Below are positions 1 to 5,887 of a stretch of 11,796 bases of DNA, piece after piece. The stretch covers positions 1 through 11,796 of the forward strand of contig QNXQ01000050.1 of assembly GCA_003978875.1 (NCBI GenBank). Reading direction: 5' to 3'. Source of the DNA: Aquifex sp. (GTDB taxonomy: Bacteria > Aquificota > Aquificia > Aquificales > Aquificaceae). A program made the translations under genes and the position numbers. The stretch's first letter is position 1. Each line of letters opens with the position of its first letter. The notes beneath the pieces are model-generated. The model was not told the DNA's origin, ran no database searches, and was given only the letters and a program-made list of their open reading frames with translations.

Positions 1-898
1 AAAAAGTCTAATTGAAAAAATAAGGCTTAAACTCTTTAATGCAAGGGAAAAAAGGGTGAAACCTTTAAGGGATGAAAAAGTATTAACGGATTGGAATGGA
101 TTAGTTATATGCGGACTTGCTTATTCAGGAAAAGTTTTTGGAAAAAGAGAATGGGTAAGTATTGCACAAAAATGTGCAGATTTCATTCTTAACAGGCTAA
201 AAGATAAAAACGGTATCCTTCTTCACAGATATATGGAAGGAGAAGCTAAACATTACGGATTTTTAGAGGATTATGCATACCTAATATGGGGACTAATAGA
301 ATTATACGAAGCTAATTTAAACGGTTTTTATCTTCAGAAAGCTGTTGAGCTACAGGAGCAACAGTTAGAATTTTTCTGGGATAAAGAAAACGGAGGATTT
401 TTCCAAACGCCTTCCTTCTTCACTGAAGTTCCCATAAGAAAGAAAGAAGTGTACGATGGGGCTATACCCTCTGGTAATGCAGTTTCGGCCTATAACTTAA
501 TAAGACTGGGGAGAATGATTGGAAATAGGGAATTCGAAGAATACGGGTATAAAACCCTACAGGCTTTTTCCTGGGAGATTAGTAATTTTCCATCTGCACA
601 TACTTTTTCTTTAATAGCTCTAGATTTAGTATTAAACGGATCTAAAGAGCTGGTAATCGTTCCGGTTGGGGAAAACTGGTTAGAACTGAAAGAATATTTA
701 GACAAATTGTACATGCCTGATTTAACGATTCTTAAAAAAGATAACATTACGGAAAGATTTTCGGAGTTTATAAATCAGATGAAAGTAAAAGACAATAGGG
801 ACACATACTACCTTTGTTCCAATTACACTTGTGAAGAACCTACAACGGATATAAATGTTCTGAAGGAAAAGTTAAAGGGAAAGGAAAGGAAAAATTAA
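1..898 (+). CDS. YyaL/DUF255 (SSP411-like) protein, C-terminal part; 5' end outside window
   Basis: The reading frame is open from base 2, and the first visible codons read KSLIEKIRLKLFNAREKR. The GTG at 56 is therefore an internal Val, not a start. Motifs visible are RVKPLRDEKVLTDWNGL, HYGFLEDYAYLIWG, VYDGAIPSGNAVSAYNL and a C-terminal YYLCSNYTCEEP. These match the alpha/alpha-barrel half of the YyaL/DUF255 family (related to human SPATA20), whose N-terminal half is a thioredoxin-like domain that would lie upstream of this window. The barrel resembles N-acylglucosamine 2-epimerase folds, but the substrate is not established for the family. The C-terminal CSNYTC cysteine pair is typical of the family. 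The TAA stop at 896-898 overlaps the stop of the convergent lipoprotein gene by 4 nt within TTAA. Family assignment is firm; function is unknown. Confidence 0.88.
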   Translation, partial: KSLIEKIRLKLFNAREKRVKPLRDEKVLTDWNGLVICGLAYSGKVFGKREWVSIAQKCADFILNRLKDKNGILLHRYMEGEAKHYGFLEDYAYLIWGLIELYEANLNGFYLQKAVELQEQQLEFFWDKENGGFFQTPSFFTEVPIRKKEVYDGAIPSGNAVSAYNLIRLGRMIGNREFEEYGYKTLQAFSWEISNFPSAHTFSLIALDLVLNGSKELVIVPVGENWLELKEYLDKLYMPDLTILKKDNITERFSEFINQMKVKDNRDTYYLCSNYTCEEPTTDINVLKEKLKGKERKN

Positions 899-1494
899 TA
901 AAGAATTATTACGTCTACGGCCCTTTGTTCTGGGTAGTTTTGTCCTATTAATTTTGCCAATTCTTCACCGTAGGAAGTAATTCTTATCTTTTCAACAGGG
1001 ATTCCATTTTTGATAAGGTAAGCTGCCACATTTTGAGCTCTCTTCATAGATAGTTCAAAGTTATATCCGCGAGTACCTCTCGGGTCCGCATATCCTACAA
1101 CAATTACTTTCTTTATATCTTTATCCCTTACGGCTTCTATGAGTTCATCAAGAGCAGCCTTAGCATCTTCCCTGAGATAAAATCTATTGGTATTAAAGTA
1201 AACCCTTACCTGTTCTCTTCCGGTAATCTTAAGTTTAGCCACGTCGTCTTTTAACTCTCCAACATCACCTCTGAGAGTACTGATGTTGTTTTCAAGATTG
1301 GCAACCCTCGTATTAAGTTTTTCTATGTTCTCCTTGTTTATTTCTATCTGTCTTAAGTAGTGCCCATAACATTTTTCCATAAGGTAGTTGGAAAGGGTTG
1401 CGTTTTTGTCTTTACAGGGGTCTCCCACTACTTTAGGACTGCACCCTGCAAGAAGCACAGTCCCAGCCAATCCCATTACCAGTAATTTCTTCAT
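895..1494 (-). CDS. pal: Pal/OmpA-type peptidoglycan-associated lipoprotein
   Basis: This 199-residue outer-membrane lipoprotein should tie the outer membrane to peptidoglycan. The start is placed at 1494 rather than at the upstream ATG at 1524. It is preceded by GGGAGGTGG at a 6-nt spacing and directly begins a lipoprotein signal peptide, MKKLLVMGLAGTVLLAGC, with lipobox LLAGC and acylated Cys18. After a short linker with two more cysteines (Cys27, Cys42; possibly a disulfide), residues about 50-88 show heptad-like coiled-coil character. The OmpA C-terminal domain follows (about 95-199). It contains the diaminopimelate-binding signature GYADPRGTRGYNFELSMKRAQNV, with Asp137 and Arg152 at the canonical positions. 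The terminal NRRVE-type motif is altered to QRAVD but keeps one Arg. No tol genes are in view, so 'pal' is by family; other OmpA-domain lipoproteins remain possible. Confidence 0.87.
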   Translation of the reverse strand: MKKLLVMGLAGTVLLAGCSPKVVGDPCKDKNATLSNYLMEKCYGHYLRQIEINKENIEKLNTRVANLENNISTLRGDVGELKDDVAKLKITGREQVRVYFNTNRFYLREDAKAALDELIEAVRDKDIKKVIVVGYADPRGTRGYNFELSMKRAQNVAAYLIKNGIPVEKIRITSYGEELAKLIGQNYPEQRAVDVIILY

Positions 1495-1500
1495 ATTAAA

Positions 1501-1509
1501 CCACCTCCC
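1501..1509 (-). promoter_or_regulatory. Shine-Dalgarno of the Pal-type lipoprotein gene
   Basis: On the minus strand this reads GGGAGGTGG, 6 nt before the ATG at 1494. It decides the start, because the longer in-frame ATG at 1524 would place non-signal residues in front of a perfect lipoprotein signal peptide. Confidence 0.8.
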
Positions 1510-1536
1510 GGCTTCGGAAACCACATTACTACTTTA

Positions 1537-1542
1537 ATTATA
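1537..1542 (-). promoter_or_regulatory. -10 box of the lipoprotein gene
   Basis: The minus strand reads TATAAT within GCTTATAATTAAAG. Initiation about 7 nt downstream would give a leader of roughly 35 nt containing the ribosome binding site. No good -35 match is seen at 16-18 bp; the nearest is TTACTA-like sequence around 1561-1566. Confidence 0.45.
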
Positions 1543-1560
1543 AGCCTTTCTTATAAAAAA

Positions 1561-1578
1561 TAGTAAATCTTTTTACTA
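1561..1578. repeat. Perfect 7-bp inverted repeat between divergent promoters, possible operator
   Basis: TAGTAAA (1561-1567) and TTTACTA (1572-1578) are exact reverse complements separated by TCTT. The dyad lies midway between the divergent lipoprotein and roadblock genes and overlaps the candidate -35 of the latter. It lacks GC pairs and a following T-run, so an intrinsic terminator is unlikely. A protein-binding operator is possible, but in AT-rich DNA a chance 7-bp dyad cannot be excluded. Confidence 0.35.
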
Positions 1579-1599
1579 AAAGGAGAAAAAATTTATAAG
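1572..1599 (+). promoter_or_regulatory. Candidate promoter of the roadblock/GTPase/heme-sensor operon
   Basis: TTTACT (1572-1577) and TATAAG (1594-1599) are separated by 16 bp, resembling a sigma-70 type -35/-10 pair. Initiation near 1606 would leave a leader of only about 13 nt, consistent with the absence of a ribosome binding site in front of the ATG at 1619. The AGGAG at 1581-1585 is too far away (33 nt) to serve that start. Confidence 0.35.
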
Positions 1600-1618
1600 A
1601 AACTTAATAAATAGTAAT

Positions 1619-2104
1619 ATGGAGCTCGATTTAGTAGGTTACTATCTTGACAGTGATACAAAGAACAAAATTGAAGAAACTGTAAATAAATTTTTCGCAA
1701 AAGCTAATCCATCGGTAATACTCCTATTTGACAAAGGAGGAAGGGTTGTTTTCTTTCAAGGAGAAAAATTGAACGAAACTGAAGCGGAATTCCTATCCAG
1801 CATAATGAGTGCTCTATTTTTTGCCTCGGAAGAACTTACAAAGCTAATAGAGGATAAGGACACTATGAAAGATATATTTTATGAAACAAAAAATCGGATT
1901 TTTATAGTTGCACGCTTAGAAATGGAATTCCTGATAGGAGTTATATGTAAGAAAGATTTATCAATAGGAAGTGTACGGCTATTTTTTAAAGATTTAGTTA
2001 GAGATTTAAATCAACTACTCCAAAAAGTTAAAAGGATTGAGAAAAGAATCAATAAGATTTCTCCAAAAGAACTTGAGCAAAAACTTATGGAAATACTGAG
2101 CTGA
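1619..2104 (+). CDS. Roadblock/LC7-domain (MglB-like) protein
   Basis: This 161-residue cytosolic protein carries a roadblock/LC7 fold over about residues 20-130. A strand NPSVILLFDKGGRVVFFQG is followed by the helix containing ETEAEFLSSIMSALFFASEEL. Next come the strands FYETKNRIFIVARLEMEFLIGVICKK and the helix GSVRLFFKDLVRDLNQLL. A lysine-rich C-terminal tail follows (about 135-161) that may be a coiled coil. Roadblock proteins encoded next to MglA-type GTPases (MglB in Myxococcus and Thermus) dimerise and act as GTPase-activating proteins, and that role is inferred here from the neighbour 2 nt downstream. The start is the first ATG of the frame; no ribosome binding site precedes it. It is the first gene of an apparent four-gene operon. 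Confidence 0.8.
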   Translation: MELDLVGYYLDSDTKNKIEETVNKFFAKANPSVILLFDKGGRVVFFQGEKLNETEAEFLSSIMSALFFASEELTKLIEDKDTMKDIFYETKNRIFIVARLEMEFLIGVICKKDLSIGSVRLFFKDLVRDLNQLLQKVKRIEKRINKISPKELEQKLMEILS

Positions 2105-2106
2105 AA

Positions 2107-2676
2107 ATGAAGTTAAAGATAGTGTTCTTCGGAGCAAGTCTTGCAGGTAAGAGCACTACCGTTAGGAAGTTGTACGAAATACTCAAGGGAAAAGGACTGG
2201 CAAAAGGAGATTTTCTGAGCATAGAAACGGATGAGAATAGAACCTTATTTGTTGAGATGTTTTTGAGCAAGATACCTATCGAAGGTGAAGAACTGGATGT
2301 AAAAATACTCACAACGCCGGGACAATTCAGACTTCATCCTCTAAGAAAGGCTATACTCCAGGGAGTTGACGGACTCGTGTTTACCGTAGATTCCCAAAAA
2401 GGCAGAGAAGAAATTAACTTCTTAGTCCTAAGGGAAATGGCACATGTTCTGAAGGAATTAGGATATGACCTTTACTCCATACCTGTAATAGTCCAGTATA
2501 ACAAAAGGGATTTACCCAATGCTCTTCCGATAGAAGAATTGCAGTTTGTATGCAACCCTTGGGATGCTCCCTACACGGAAACCATAGCAACTCAAGGCAA
2601 AGGTGTTCTGGAAACCTTCAGACTTATAGTCGGTAAGGTTTTAAAAAGCCATGTGGAAGGAAGAAGTAATAGGTAA
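2107..2676 (+). CDS. MglA-like small Ras-family GTPase
   Basis: This 189-residue protein has all the motifs of an active small GTPase. The P-loop is GASLAGKST (residues 9-17). The switch I region contains Thr46 in ENRTLFVEMF. The switch II sequence is LTTPGQF (68-74), the MglA-style TxPGQ in place of the Ras DxxGQ. The MglA hallmark QGVDGLVFTVDSQ lies at 85-97, the base-specificity motif YNKRD at 131-135, and a G5-like ETIATQGKGV at 158-167. In MglA proteins the GTP/GDP state controls polarity or recruits effectors, with a roadblock partner as GAP. Here the roadblock gene is directly upstream (2-nt gap) and the next gene overlaps its 3' end by 26 nt, indicating translational coupling. The polarity function of MglA need not apply. 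The family is sure; the pathway is inferred. Confidence 0.88.
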   Translation: MKLKIVFFGASLAGKSTTVRKLYEILKGKGLAKGDFLSIETDENRTLFVEMFLSKIPIEGEELDVKILTTPGQFRLHPLRKAILQGVDGLVFTVDSQKGREEINFLVLREMAHVLKELGYDLYSIPVIVQYNKRDLPNALPIEELQFVCNPWDAPYTETIATQGKGVLETFRLIVGKVLKSHVEGRSNR

Positions 2677-3718
2677 TCTTGTAGGAGAAATTGTAAACTG
2701 GCAGGCGTTACTTAGAGACGTTGAAGCGAGAAATCTTACAGGATTTATAAAAATTGAAACCTGGGAATATACCGATTATGTTATCGTGGGAGAGGGTAAT
2801 CCCTTAAAAGTCGTTCGGGTAGAAGGAAAAAATAAAAGCTTTTTACCATTAGCACAATATAGACCTCCTGAGGATAGCAAAATATCCGTATTCAAAAGCA
2901 CTCCCATACTTACCGCTCACATCTGTAAGAGTGGTAATTTTGAAGAACTCCAAACGCTGATAATATCAGGATACGGAAATGAAGTTTTTCACTCAAACCT
3001 CAACATAATAGATTCCTCGAATTTTAAAAAATTCGTAGAGAAAGTTGATTTCAGTGGGTACACCGTCTGTTATACATTCGTAGATATTCTATGCAACATA
3101 TTTTTCCTTAACGGAAAAATTATAGGTTTGAACGTGAAAAAGCATTGGGATAAGAATGCTCTGGATTTACTCGATATGTCATTAGGAGAAGTATTTATAT
3201 CCTCATACGTTATAGAACCTGAAGAGATTATACTTTTAAACTCTCTTAAAAATGGATTGGAGAAGAAAAAAGATTTCAGGGAAGGATACGGTTTTGTATA
3301 CGGCGGTGATATCATATCCTTTGTCTTTAAGGGAGAAACAAGGAAAACTCTAAAGCTTGAAATTGAGGAAATAAGAGAAGAGAACTCTAAAACTGGTAGT
3401 ACCTTTTACGGAGTAAAGGTGATAGAAAATCCCGAGGAGATACCAATAGGTATAGATGAAATTTTAGGAACCAAAGGACAAAGAGTAAGCGAAAAAACTA
3501 TTCAAACGGTCAAAAACATATTTTTGGAACATATAGGTCCCATAGGTAAAGTAGTATGGGATAGGATAATAAAAGACCTTCAGATACCCTACGATAGATT
3601 TACAACTTCAACCCTCAAGCTTTTGGTCATCAAATTAAAGGAAGAAATTCCCGAAGAGGATTTACAATCGGAATTTCTAAAAAGGATTAAGGAGGTAATA
3701 GATGAATTTGATACCTAA
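2651..3718 (+). CDS. Unknown effector-like protein of the GTPase operon (PatA/DUF4388-like repeats, C-terminal IGPIGKV domain)
   Basis: I do not recognise the whole 355-residue protein. Two segments resemble each other and the PatA-N/DUF4388 pattern of a sheet ending in a polar turn: residues about 27-57 (ARNLTGFIKIE then YVIVGEGNPLKVV) and about 130-163 (KVDFSGYTVCYTF then IFFLNGKIIGLNV). The C-terminus contains EHIGPIGKVVWDRII (293-307) and a following helical part. It recalls the small 'xxIGPIAKVLV' domain (DUF8082-like) found at the ends of bacterial Ser/Thr kinases and roadblock-associated proteins. There is no signal peptide or membrane segment, so it should be cytosolic. It overlaps the GTPase gene by 26 nt and the heme-sensor gene by 17 nt. 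No GTG/TTG/ATG alternative lies shortly downstream of the ATG at 2651. Role as GTPase effector or scaffold is inference from context. Confidence 0.75.
   Translation: MWKEEVIGNLVGEIVNWQALLRDVEARNLTGFIKIETWEYTDYVIVGEGNPLKVVRVEGKNKSFLPLAQYRPPEDSKISVFKSTPILTAHICKSGNFEELQTLIISGYGNEVFHSNLNIIDSSNFKKFVEKVDFSGYTVCYTFVDILCNIFFLNGKIIGLNVKKHWDKNALDLLDMSLGEVFISSYVIEPEEIILLNSLKNGLEKKKDFREGYGFVYGGDIISFVFKGETRKTLKLEIEEIREENSKTGSTFYGVKVIENPEEIPIGIDEILGTKGQRVSEKTIQTVKNIFLEHIGPIGKVVWDRIIKDLQIPYDRFTTSTLKLLVIKLKEEIPEEDLQSEFLKRIKEVIDEFDT
3689..3696 (+). promoter_or_regulatory. Strong Shine-Dalgarno of the heme-HAMP gene inside the preceding ORF
   Basis: AAGGAGGT lies 5 nt before the ATG at 3702, within the last codons of the preceding gene. 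It is the only strong ribosome binding site seen in this operon, so the heme-sensor protein may be translated independently of, and more than, its three upstream partners. Confidence 0.75.
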
Positions 3719-4598
3719 GTCGATTAAGGGTAAGGTATTCATATTCGTAGGAACTGTAGCAACTTTGAGCGGTTTAGCTGTCGGTATTTACACATACAAC
3801 GAAGAAATAGAAAAAGCAAAAACCGCATCACGCGAAAAAGTAAGATTAACCCTCTCCTTCTCAAAAGCAACAAGGGAATACGTAAGAGAAGTATTAAGAC
3901 CCAAAATGTACGAGCTTTTAGGTAAATACACCTGTATTAAAGAGGACTTCATATTGGAAGCTCAATCTTCCTCGTTCGTTACGGCAAATATATTTCACGA
4001 GGTAAGTGGAGATTTTCAAGGCTTAAGACTCAGACAAGTAGCTTTCAATCCTTTAAATCCGCAAAACACTCCGACCATTATTGAAGAAAGAATTATTAAG
4101 CTCTTTAAGGAAAAAAATCTCGAAGAATATACGGAAATTGTAAGTATAAACAATTACAGATACCTTATTTCGGCTTTTCCCGTAAAGGTTGATAAATCCT
4201 GTCTTCGTTGTCATGGAAAGATAAAAGATATGCCAAAAGCCATAAGAAACTTGTATAAACCGAAACAAGACCCAAACTGGAAAGTGGGAGATATCCAAGG
4301 AGGAATATTCATATATGAACCTTACGAAGCTACACTTCTTCAAGCAAGACTCGATGGAATTCTAAAGGGAGGTTTTGTTTTTGCGCTAAACATACTGATT
4401 ATGGGATTGGTAATTTTCATACTGAATAGATACGTATTCAGACCTATAGACATTCTAAAGGAACACGCTGAAAAGATAAGTAAAGGTGAAATAGATGAAA
4501 AGATACCTATAAAGACAGAAGACGAGATAGGAGAGCTCGCTAAAGCGTTTGAAAGAATGAGAGTAAGTATAAAGAAGGTAATGGATATATTAAAGTGA
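3702..4598 (+). CDS. Membrane-anchored c-type heme sensor with HAMP domain and no output domain (Tll0287/DUF3365-like)
   Basis: This 298-residue inner-membrane protein has a transmembrane segment at about 11-31 and a periplasmic domain at about 32-220. A second membrane segment (about 223-243) is followed by a cytoplasmic HAMP domain (244-297: YVFRPIDILKEHAEKISKGEID then EDEIGELAKAFERMR). The periplasmic domain carries one covalent c-heme motif, CLRCH (Cys167, Cys170, His171), followed by the GDIQGGIFI segment. This pattern is typical of the Tll0287-like/DUF3365 heme-PAS sensors that sit on chemoreceptors and kinases and are thought to sense redox state or small gases. The HAMP ends four residues before the stop, so no kinase, cyclase or methyl-accepting domain is attached. 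Its signal must pass to a separate partner, and the upstream GTPase module is the obvious candidate. It overlaps the convergent small gene by 9 nt. Confidence 0.87.
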   Translation: MNLIPKSIKGKVFIFVGTVATLSGLAVGIYTYNEEIEKAKTASREKVRLTLSFSKATREYVREVLRPKMYELLGKYTCIKEDFILEAQSSSFVTANIFHEVSGDFQGLRLRQVAFNPLNPQNTPTIIEERIIKLFKEKNLEEYTEIVSINNYRYLISAFPVKVDKSCLRCHGKIKDMPKAIRNLYKPKQDPNWKVGDIQGGIFIYEPYEATLLQARLDGILKGGFVFALNILIMGLVIFILNRYVFRPIDILKEHAEKISKGEIDEKIPIKTEDEIGELAKAFERMRVSIKKVMDILK

Positions 4599-4832
4599 TT
4601 TAACAATCTTTTCCAAAAACTCTTCAGTTTCCTTTAAGCTGTTTGTGTCCTTTTCTTTTAACTTTGTGTACAGCTCTAAAACTTCTTTACCCTTTGTATC
4701 AGCTATAAGAGGATAAACTAATCTAAGCAAAAGCTGGATTTCCTTTCTCTTTTCCTTTTCCTCTTCACTTTTATTAGAAAGCTCCTCAAATTTCTTTTTT
4801 ATAAGCTCCACATTTACCCTCTTTATGTCCAT
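4590..4832 (-). CDS. Small charged helical protein of unknown function
   Basis: This 80-residue ORF is strongly alpha-helical by composition, rich in Lys and Glu with regular Leu/Ile. Segments such as VELIKKKFEELSNKSEEEKEKR and ETEEFLEKIVKSL suggest a coiled coil or helical hairpin; it has no membrane segment or cysteine. Its codons (AGG, ATA, AAA) resemble those of the neighbouring genes. It ends within the 3' end of the heme-sensor gene (9-nt convergent overlap) and starts 26 bp from the divergently oriented alr, with no clear ribosome binding site. No family recognised. It could be spurious, but the composition and neat fit between neighbours argue for a real gene. Confidence 0.55.
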   Translation of the reverse strand: MDIKRVNVELIKKKFEELSNKSEEEKEKRKEIQLLLRLVYPLIADTKGKEVLELYTKLKEKDTNSLKETEEFLEKIVKSL

Positions 4833-4858
4833 AGGAAAATTTTAAAATACTTCCCTAT

Positions 4859-5887
4859 ATGAAAAGGGCTGTTCTTGAAATAGACGAGGAGAAAATCCGT
4901 GAAAATATAAGGAAACTTTCCCAGTTCTCGGGTAAAAAGATAATCGCCGTAATAAAAGCCGATGCATACGGCATAGGTGCAAAGGAAATTGCCCAAATTC
5001 TCAAAGACATGGAAGAGGTAGATAGCTTTGCAGTTGCATGCGTAAAAGAAGGTGTTCAGCTGAGGAAACAGGCTATAAAAAAGGAGATACTTATACTCGG
5101 TGGGATTTTTCCCGAGGATTTAGATTTCATAGAAGAATACCAACTTACACCTGTGATATCAAACCATGAACATTTGAAAGTTTTAGGGAACAGAGATATT
5201 AAGTTCCACGTTAAATACGATACGGGAATGGGCAGATTAGGTTTTTTAAATGAAATTATAAAGGATGAAAGGATTATCGGAGTTATGTCACACTTCTCCA
5301 GCCCTGCCAATAGGGAATTTTCTTTACTGCAGGTAAAAAGATTTGAGGAAATAGTAAAGCATTATAGAAATGTTCAAAAAATACATATGGAAAGTTCCGC
5401 AGGATTAATTTACAAAGTTCCTTTTACTACACACATAAGAGTTGGACTTGCAATATACGGCGAAAAGCCTTTAAAAAACTATCCAATTGATATTAAACCT
5501 GCACTTAGACTAAAAGCCAGACTTATATCCGTAAAAGATGTGCCCGAGAATTACCCTATATCCTACAGTAGAACTTTTATAACCAGAAGGAAAACAAGAA
5601 TCGGTGTAGTAGCCTTTGGGTATGCAGATGGTCTTATGAAAAGTCTATCCAATAAAGGTTACTTAATCTACAAAGGCAAAAGAGTTCCCATTTTGGGCAA
5701 TATCACCATGGATATGACTATAGTTGATTTAAGCGAAACGGATGCAAAGGTTGGAGACTGGATAGAAATTGTAAATGAAGAAAGAAGTTTTACCGCTCTT
5801 GCCAAGGATGCCGGCACTATACCCTACGAATTGATGTGTAATCTTTCTAAGAGAATTGAAAGAATAGTATTAAAAGCAGATAAATAA
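4859..5887 (+). CDS. alr: Alanine racemase (EC 5.1.1.1)
   Basis: This cytosolic PLP enzyme interconverts L- and D-alanine to supply D-Ala for peptidoglycan. The 342 residues are slightly short for the family (about 360-390). The N-terminal TIM barrel carries the PLP lysine Lys33 in VIKADAYGIGA, and also KYDTGMGRLGF (119-129), GVMSHFSSPANREFSLLQVK and the phosphate-binding HIRVGLAIYGEKP. The C-terminal beta domain has the catalytic Tyr236 in PISYSRTF, then GVVAFGYADGL, GNITMDMTIVDL and a terminal IPYELMCNLSKRI. The ATG is right against the conserved first strand (RAVLEIDEEKI), leaving no room for a later start. No ribosome binding site is visible and only 26 bp separate it from the divergent small gene, so its promoter must be very short or lie within that gene. 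Its 3' end overlaps the convergent DUF4010 gene by 41 nt. Confidence 0.95.
   Translation: MKRAVLEIDEEKIRENIRKLSQFSGKKIIAVIKADAYGIGAKEIAQILKDMEEVDSFAVACVKEGVQLRKQAIKKEILILGGIFPEDLDFIEEYQLTPVISNHEHLKVLGNRDIKFHVKYDTGMGRLGFLNEIIKDERIIGVMSHFSSPANREFSLLQVKRFEEIVKHYRNVQKIHMESSAGLIYKVPFTTHIRVGLAIYGEKPLKNYPIDIKPALRLKARLISVKDVPENYPISYSRTFITRRKTRIGVVAFGYADGLMKSLSNKGYLIYKGKRVPILGNITMDMTIVDLSETDAKVGDWIEIVNEERSFTALAKDAGTIPYELMCNLSKRIERIVLKADK

Noticed and set aside
56..58. GTG as the start of the first gene
   Set aside because: The frame is open upstream to the window edge and encodes family-like residues (LIEKIRLKLFNAREKRV), so the GTG is an internal valine of a truncated gene.
1495..1524. ATG at 1524 as start of the lipoprotein gene
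   Set aside because: It would place ten residues encoded by the ribosome binding site region in front of a perfect lipoprotein signal peptide; the ATG at 1494 has GGGAGGTGG at 6 nt.
4053..4343. 96-residue minus-strand ORF opposite the heme-sensor gene
   Set aside because: Antisense shadow of a gene with clear heme and HAMP motifs; composition rich in Phe, Tyr and Ser, as expected for reversed Lys/Glu codons.
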